64,000 bases of DNA from Saccharospirillum alexandrii_A (GTDB taxonomy: Bacteria; Pseudomonadota; Gammaproteobacteria; Pseudomonadales; Natronospirillaceae). The translations under genes were made by a program, and so were the position numbers. Each line of letters starts with the position of its first letter. Position 1 is the stretch's first letter. Where the stretch lies: positions 310,001 through 374,000 of the forward strand of contig NZ_JBHZRJ010000003.1 in the NCBI RefSeq assembly GCF_043641555.1, in the 5' to 3' direction. Below, piece after piece: positions 59,742 to 64,000 of this stretch. The notes beneath the pieces were generated by a model, which was not told the DNA's origin, ran no database searches, and saw only the letters and a program-made list of their open reading frames with translations.

Positions 59742-60353
59742 ATGATTCTGGATCACACCCTTGGTATTTTCACTCACCCCGGTAGTGAGTGGTCACTCAT
59801 TCGTAAACAGCGACGTAGCAAGACGATGGAGTTTCTGACCCACGTCCCGATTCTGGCGCTGATTCCTGCGGTGTGTTTCTACATTGGCGTAGCCGAGGTC
59901 GGCTGGAGCCTGGGCGATGGCCCGCTGACGGTGTTGACCCAGCAAAGCGCACTGGTGCTTTGTGTGTTGAGTTATCTGGCGGCGCTGGTCGGTGTCTGGG
60001 CATTCGGTGAGTTTATTACCTGGATGACAACGACCTATTCCGATGAGCCGGTCGATCCGCACCATGGGATGGCCCTGGCAGTCTATACCACTGCGCCGAT
60101 TTTCCTGGCCGGTATTGTCGGTGCATGGCCGGTACTTTGGCTCAACGCCGTGGTGTTCGCCATCGCGGCCGCCTACGCGGTCTATCTGATCTACGAAGGC
60201 CTGCCCATCGTGATGAACATTCCGAAAGAGCGTGCTTTTATGTACGCAACCTCGGTCATCACCGTGGCACTGGTACTGCTGGTGACCCTGCGAGTTGGCA
60301 CCGTCATCGTCTGGTCAGCCGGCTTCGGCCCCGAATACATGGTATTGGAGTAA
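59742..60353 (+). CDS. Yip1-family membrane protein
   Basis: 203 aa from ATG 59742 with GGAGAGCATT upstream. Five hydrophobic helices; HPGSEWSLIRKQRR at the N-terminus and a helix pattern VPILALIPAVCFYIGVAEVGW match the bacterial Yip1 domain (DUF1282 type). It lies in the inner membrane, with function unknown. It is divergent from the DUF442 operon. Confidence 0.85.
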   Translation: MILDHTLGIFTHPGSEWSLIRKQRRSKTMEFLTHVPILALIPAVCFYIGVAEVGWSLGDGPLTVLTQQSALVLCVLSYLAALVGVWAFGEFITWMTTTYSDEPVDPHHGMALAVYTTAPIFLAGIVGAWPVLWLNAVVFAIAAAYAVYLIYEGLPIVMNIPKERAFMYATSVITVALVLLVTLRVGTVIVWSAGFGPEYMVLE

Positions 60354-60397
60354 GGTGGTTGCTCAGTTGCACCTGCTTGGGTGCCTTGAGCCCATGC

Positions 60398-60502
60398 CGA
60401 CTGCCGGATTAGCCTATCCGGGGTCGGCGTAGATCCATCCATGGAGCCTAGACCGCAGCATCCATGCTGCGGACTACCCCGGATAGACCAATCCGGCAGC
60501 CG
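60398..60502 (+). repeat. Dispersed palindromic element, copy H (short form)
   Basis: 105 bp between convergent genes. Arms CGACTGCCGGATTAGCC (from 60398) and GACCAATCCGGCAGCCG (to 60502) pair, continuing into TATCCGGGG/CCCCGGATA. Core GGGGTCGGCGTAGATCCATC then CATGGAGCCTAG. Inner hairpin CCGCAGCA-TCCA-TGCTGCGG, identical to copy F. Confidence 0.9.
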
Positions 60503-60540
60503 CCACTCACCGCCGGGCGGGTTCAAAAAATAAACGAAAG

Positions 60541-60566
60541 AAAGCCGACAATGAGTCGGCTTTTTT
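60541..60566 (+). terminator. Terminator after the Yip1 gene
   Basis: AAAGCCGAC-AATGA-GTCGGCTTTTTT, with A-tract before and T-tract after, between the convergent Yip1 and lipoprotein genes. It follows palindromic element H. Confidence 0.92.
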
Positions 60567-60593
60567 GTGGCTGGCACTTTTATAACCACACTT

Positions 60594-61508
60594 TTAGAGC
60601 AAACTCGACCAGGAAATACTGTCCCGATAACCATTGCTGTCGGTACGAGTCACGCCATAGTCCGAAAACTCCAGATCCACCCAGCCCCGATAAGCCGTCA
60701 GCCGAACCTTGCCCGCGTGTGGGCGGGTGTCGTTCTGGTACCAGTGCACGCCGCGAGTGGTCGTAAGGCTCGCCGAGTTGGTGCGCCAGCCATCGTCGAG
60801 CCAGACACTGGCTCTGGCCTCGATTCGGAAGTCGGTCGAGTTCAGTTCGATGATTTCCGTGCTGATGTTGGTGTAGTTCAGGTCGCTGCGTTCGGCGCGC
60901 ATGCGCAGCCGGCCGGTCATGCTGCCTTCGAGGGATTCTATGCGGTCGTCATAGTCGTCGAACCAGCCCATTACATCAAAATCGAGCCGGCTGTTCAGGG
61001 TGACATAACCCTGCCAGTTACGGGTATCACAGTCCACGGCCTCGGCGGTTACGTCCATGGTGATGAACGTCATGCTGTCGGAGTAGGTTTCGGTCTCACC
61101 ATAGGCGTCGATGCTGGTGTAGCCGCCAAAGTCGCAGGCTCCGGAATCAAACAGGTAAGTCGACGTGGTTTCCACCGGGATATGACTGCGGCTGGCCATG
61201 CGGGCCGAGGGGGTTAGAAACGCCTCGGGATCCGCGATCATCTCGATGCTGGTGGCGCTCAGTGAGTAGGGTACCAGCGCGCTGCGAACCAGAAATTCGG
61301 TGTCGTAGCGCGCCAGTGTTGGAGTGACTTCCGTGTCGTAACCGGCCTCATGCTCATTTACATCGGTGACGCTTACGTGGCAACCCGTCAGCAGCAGGCC
61401 TGTCATTATGGAAAAGGTGGCCATGGTGGCCAGGCGGCGCTGAGCGGGTGAATGCTGGGTTGGTTCGGTGGTCGGTTCGAACCGTTGATGCAGACTGTTC
61501 TGAGTCAT
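60594..61508 (-). CDS. Lipoprotein of unknown function
   Basis: 304 aa from ATG 61508 (GGAGCCTT upstream). A hydrophilic 28-residue N-terminal extension precedes a hydrophobic segment and lipobox LLTGC, so the signal region is longer than usual; ATG 61424 is an alternative start. The mature protein is beta-rich with NYTNISTEIIELNSTDFRIEARA-like strands and Asp/Thr-rich loops (quoted piecewise: IELNSTDFRIEA). No domain recognised. Confidence 0.6.
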   Translation of the reverse strand: MTQNSLHQRFEPTTEPTQHSPAQRRLATMATFSIMTGLLLTGCHVSVTDVNEHEAGYDTEVTPTLARYDTEFLVRSALVPYSLSATSIEMIADPEAFLTPSARMASRSHIPVETTSTYLFDSGACDFGGYTSIDAYGETETYSDSMTFITMDVTAEAVDCDTRNWQGYVTLNSRLDFDVMGWFDDYDDRIESLEGSMTGRLRMRAERSDLNYTNISTEIIELNSTDFRIEARASVWLDDGWRTNSASLTTTRGVHWYQNDTRPHAGKVRLTAYRGWVDLEFSDYGVTRTDSNGYRDSISWSSLL

Positions 61509-61616
61509 GTGTAAGGCTCCTTGTTCAATGGAGCCAGTATCGCAAGGCAGGCTGAACCCGATCTGAACTGAACGGGCTGGAAAGTGTGGTTGTTAATATT
61601 GGGTTAAGGTAATTAA

Positions 61617-62687
61617 TCAGCGCGCTATGGCGTTAATAGGCTGGAGTCGTTCTGCCAGTTTGCCAGTGCTGACTAGGTCGTGGAATTCGTCGGCTAACGC
61701 CCGGTTCATGTCGACCACGGTATTCCAGTAGCGCAGGCGGGTTTCGTCGTCGAGGGTTTCGAAGTCTTTGCGGTCCGGGATTTTGCCGTAAGGCAGCTTG
61801 TCGATGAACGCCTGGCTCGGGCAGACGACCAGGGTGTGGCTGTAGTGGCTCGCGGTGACTTTGCGCCAGGGCAAGGGTTTGTCGAACCAGCCGGGCTTCA
61901 GCACCGGGGAGAAATGCGGGTAGAGCACCAGGCCGTTATCCGGTTTGATGGGCAGGTCGAAATGGTAATCGACCATACCGCCGTCGCGGTAAACTCCCGG
62001 CGGGGCGCCGGCCGGGTTGGTGACGCCGTGTATGACTACCGGAATCGCGCCGCTGGCTTGCAGTGCCTGGCGCAGGTTGTCGGGTGTCAGTGGCACCTGG
62101 TAGGTGGTGAACTGGTCCCAGTCGGTTAGGGGGAGTTGGCCGCCGGGGCTGCGAAACACCACTCGGTCGAAGTAACGCGGCAGGGTGGCCCGGGAGATCA
62201 TGTTGCTGGCAGCAACGCCAGTGAATACCCACGCCTGTTTACGCGTGGAGTGCGCCGCCGTGACGCCCCGGCAACGGGCGGTGACCAGATGCAAGAGGCG
62301 GTTTGGGTGCAAATCATCGAAGGGGGAATCGCCCATGGTTTCGTCGATGAACTCGTTGACCTTGCCGGTAATTTCGTCGGCATCGGCGTTGTCTGAATAA
62401 CGCTGGTTCAGGTAGCCGTGTTCGAGCCGGTTGAGCGCTGCCACTGGGTCTTTGTTGGCATAGGCTGTCATGCGCCAGGCGCCGATGGAGCTGCCGATCA
62501 GGTTCAGGGGGTGATTGATGGCGGGCAGCCATTCGCTGGCCAGGTAGCGATCGAGGTGGCTCAGTACAAACCACTTGGGCCCGCCCGATGCGCCCATAAT
62601 GACGCGGATCGACTGGGGTGACAGCCCTTCGTTGTGAATGGTCCGGTAGGCGTGCTCGCCAGCGAAGAAATTGAGCGCTTGGGTCAA
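61617..62687 (-). CDS. Patatin-like phospholipase
   Basis: 356 aa. Oxyanion loop GASGGPKWFVLSHLD, nucleophile elbow GSSIGA (G-x-S-x-G), and DGG in YRDGGMVDYHFDLP with the catalytic Asp. There is no cNMP-binding domain, unlike the patatin at 887. It is cytoplasmic by lack of a signal peptide, and its substrate is unknown. A 15-bp tandem repeat lies just upstream of its start. Confidence 0.88.
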   Translation of the reverse strand: MTQALNFFAGEHAYRTIHNEGLSPQSIRVIMGASGGPKWFVLSHLDRYLASEWLPAINHPLNLIGSSIGAWRMTAYANKDPVAALNRLEHGYLNQRYSDNADADEITGKVNEFIDETMGDSPFDDLHPNRLLHLVTARCRGVTAAHSTRKQAWVFTGVAASNMISRATLPRYFDRVVFRSPGGQLPLTDWDQFTTYQVPLTPDNLRQALQASGAIPVVIHGVTNPAGAPPGVYRDGGMVDYHFDLPIKPDNGLVLYPHFSPVLKPGWFDKPLPWRKVTASHYSHTLVVCPSQAFIDKLPYGKIPDRKDFETLDDETRLRYWNTVVDMNRALADEFHDLVSTGKLAERLQPINAIAR

Positions 62688-62700
62688 ACGGCTGTCCCTG

Positions 62701-62760
62701 TAGTTGCAGAAATCGTAGTTGCGGAAATCGTAGGTGCAGAAAACACAGTGCGGAAAACGC
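62701..62760. repeat. Degenerate 15-bp tandem repeat upstream of patatin
   Basis: Four units: TAGTTGCAGAAATCG, TAGTTGCGGAAATCG, TAGGTGCAGAAAACA, and a degenerate CAGTGCGGAAAACGC. It starts 14 bp before the patatin start codon in the transcription direction, so the repeats occupy the promoter or leader. Confidence 0.85.
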
Positions 62761-62852
62761 GCACTATACCCCGTGATAGGCCCTGCCCCAAGGCGTAGCG
62801 GGTAAAACGCCAGATCTGATGTCTGGAACCGGAAAGGAAGTCACAAAATGAC

Positions 62853-62878
62853 GCCTCCAACAGTAGACTGCTGGAGGC
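62853..62878 (-). terminator. Terminator after the SuhB-like gene
   Basis: GCCTCCA...TGGAGGC stem with CAG/CTG inside, 18 bp past the stop, followed on the minus strand by GTCATTTTGTG. Confidence 0.65.
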
Positions 62879-62895
62879 AACAGGGTAAAGGGTGC

Positions 62896-63645
62896 TTAGC
62901 CGCGGCTGAACAGTTGCTTGAACAGGCGCGGTGACGCGGCCAACAGCTCACCTTTGCGGGCGCTGACCGGGCCACCGTTGCGATCACCACTGAGTGCTCC
63001 GGCTTCTTGCAGCAGCAGGCTGGCCGCCGGGAAGTCGATGTCGTTCAGATCGTCGGCAAAGGCCAGTTGCACTCTGCCTGCCACCAATTGGGCGATGTTC
63101 ATCAGGCCACAACCGCTGACGCGAATGCCGGCGACGCGCTCTGACCAGCGGCCGATTTCGGCCGGGTCGCTGCTGTCGATCGCGGCCAGGGCCAGGTCCA
63201 GTGTGGAGGCGTCTACCCGAACGCGGCGTTCGTTCAGCTGCACACCGCGGCCACGCATGCTGGTCCACTCGTCACCGGTGATCGGGTCGAGCAGGGCGGC
63301 CGCTTCGATGCGGTCTTTGACAAAGAAAGTGACGACAATCAGAAAGCCAGGGTAACCGGAGCGGTAGTTGGATTCGCCGGCCAGCACGTTGATTTTCCAG
63401 CACGACTGACCGTCGTAGTCGCGGCTTTCGTCCATGCCGATGTGCAGGCTGTCGATGTGGTGGCGCGGGTGGCCTTTACGGATGGCTTTGCGGGCACGCC
63501 AGGCGGCGTCTTCTATGGCCTGGTCAAACACGTCTTTGCGGGTGGCGCCTTCGGCGGTCAGTGAATCGATGTTCGACAAGGTGTAGGTTAATTTGTCGGC
63601 TGCGTTGCGCGCGGCGCGCAGGGCAATGGTCAGAATCGGTTGCAT
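62896..63645 (-). CDS. suhB: SuhB/inositol-monophosphatase-family protein with altered active site
   Basis: 249 aa (family about 265). N-terminus MQPILTIALRAARNAADKL is very close to SuhB. The Mg/catalytic block that reads IDPLDGTTNF in E. coli SuhB appears here as INVLAGESNY, losing both Asp ligands, and the Glu pair is displaced in HIGMDESRD. The later Asp (WDFAAG-type) is retained as DIDFPAAS. It lies back to back with trmJ, the conserved gammaproteobacterial position of suhB, so this is probably the true orthologue, catalytically weak or dead. E. coli SuhB also acts in NusA/antitermination of rRNA, a role independent of its phosphatase. Confidence 0.82.
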   Translation of the reverse strand: MQPILTIALRAARNAADKLTYTLSNIDSLTAEGATRKDVFDQAIEDAAWRARKAIRKGHPRHHIDSLHIGMDESRDYDGQSCWKINVLAGESNYRSGYPGFLIVVTFFVKDRIEAAALLDPITGDEWTSMRGRGVQLNERRVRVDASTLDLALAAIDSSDPAEIGRWSERVAGIRVSGCGLMNIAQLVAGRVQLAFADDLNDIDFPAASLLLQEAGALSGDRNGGPVSARKGELLAASPRLFKQLFSRG

Positions 63646-63835
63646 GGTCGGTTCACACTCACATCAAAAGGGTTAAACCGTACCGGTACAGGCATGGGCG
63701 CCAGCCTTTCCATCGGGTGTGTGACAGCACAGCCAGACAGAACGGACCGGACGAGCCTGGTCAGGTACGTCGGTTTTATCCGCAAAAACGGGTTTGTTAA
63801 ACAGCGGTTCGGGCGCTTTCCCGAACGAGGGCGCG

Positions 63836-63841
63836 TATAAT
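63836..63841 (+). promoter_or_regulatory. -10 promoter element for trmJ
   Basis: Consensus TATAAT, 68 bp before the trmJ ATG. No good -35 box at 16-18 bp spacing (GCGCTT/CTTTCC region), so the promoter call rests mainly on the perfect -10. The 63646-63908 intergenic region also carries the divergent suhB promoter. Confidence 0.5.
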
Positions 63842-63908
63842 ACACACCTTTGATGCACTCTTTAAGACGTGGTGTGCAGTTTTTGAACGATAAGAGGTGA
63901 AATAAAGC

Positions 63909-64000
63909 ATGTCGCAGTCACAGGACGCCGCTGGCGAAACGGGTATCCGGCTGGATGATATTAAAGTGGTGTTGGTGCACACCAGCCACCCGGGCAATAT
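63909..64000 (+). CDS. trmJ: TrmJ tRNA (Cm32/Um32) 2'-O-methyltransferase, 5' end
   Basis: The 5' fragment encodes about 31 residues; AGAGGTG precedes the ATG. After a 15-residue hydrophilic start, LDDIKVVLVHTSHPGNI matches the beginning of SPOUT-fold TrmJ (IRIVLVETSHTGNM in E. coli), except for a His at the Glu position. The gene runs off the window. It is divergent from suhB, the conserved arrangement in gammaproteobacteria. Confidence 0.82.
   Translation, partial: MSQSQDAAGETGIRLDDIKVVLVHTSHPGN

Noticed and set aside
60191..60634. Short peptides encoded in the palindromic elements (containing GSPQHGCCGLGSMDG)
   Set aside because: The same peptide appears wherever the repeat core occurs and depends on the repeat DNA, with no start or ribosome site. 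It reflects the repeat sequence, not genes.

Overview
The window is about 64 kb of gene-dense, fairly GC-rich chromosome from a Gram-negative bacterium. RimO, EfpL (YeiP-type), malate synthase G, two TRAP-type solute-binding proteins, a chalcone-isomerase/TonB-type protein, DUF3080 and a suhB/trmJ divergent pair point to a marine-type gammaproteobacterium, perhaps Oceanospirillales (Saccharospirillum/Reinekea-like). That placement is a guess from gene content. No rRNA, tRNA, CRISPR array, transposase or phage gene was seen. A 10-N assembly gap lies at 46033-46042.

Layout. 1-6.7 kb: start of a leftward gene, then a signalling block: SGNH esterase and cNMP-binding patatin (ATGA overlap), a divergent class III adenylate cyclase, a Crp/Fnr regulator with a palindromic box over its stop codon, a PH-domain membrane protein and an HD-GYP protein. 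6.7-11.6 kb: glutathione-dependent formaldehyde detoxification (fghA, class III ADH, divergent LysR) and rimO. 12-16.6 kb: a complete TRAP transporter facing kynureninase. 16.7-22.7 kb: a cell-envelope set (PstS-like protein, outer-membrane barrel, chalcone-isomerase/double-TonB protein) and a lipase with a membrane-anchored partner. 22.8-27.9 kb: a MORN-repeat/caspase-like C13 protein between 54-bp direct repeats, an M14 carboxypeptidase, and cupin, SDR, VOC and GNAT genes. 27.9-34 kb: FMN reductase with divergent LysR, MFS transporter, orphan TRAP binding protein, NAD-malic enzyme. 34-40.6 kb: an AT-richer accessory block with DUF302, an APC permease, two c-type cytochromes, a multicopper oxidase, two small membrane/periplasmic proteins and HupE/UreJ. 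40.8-45.7 kb: glyoxylate shunt (aceA, LysR, glcB) with one shared LysR-type box. 46.3-48 kb: efpL and an AI-2E transporter. 48-52.8 kb: sulfur/anion block of two YeeE/YedE halves, a persulfide-dioxygenase-like MBL protein, a SulP permease and a protein with carbonic-anhydrase-like metal motifs. 52.9-60.4 kb: DUF3080 lipoprotein, thioesterase, RNase J-like protein, then an operon of DUF442 phosphatase, second SulP and sigma-54 activator, and a Yip1 protein. 60.6-64 kb: a lipoprotein, a second patatin, a SuhB homologue with altered active site, and the 5' end of trmJ.

The two most unusual features are as follows. First, eight intergenic copies (A-H) of a dispersed palindromic element: the core is conserved while the long stem arms differ between copies but stay self-complementary, and two size classes exist. 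Second, a SulP permease is co-transcribed with a 262-aa protein carrying CxDGR, HxDxH and GCGH motifs that resemble cadmium/zeta-class carbonic anhydrase, flanked by copies of a TTGCAAC-containing repeat.
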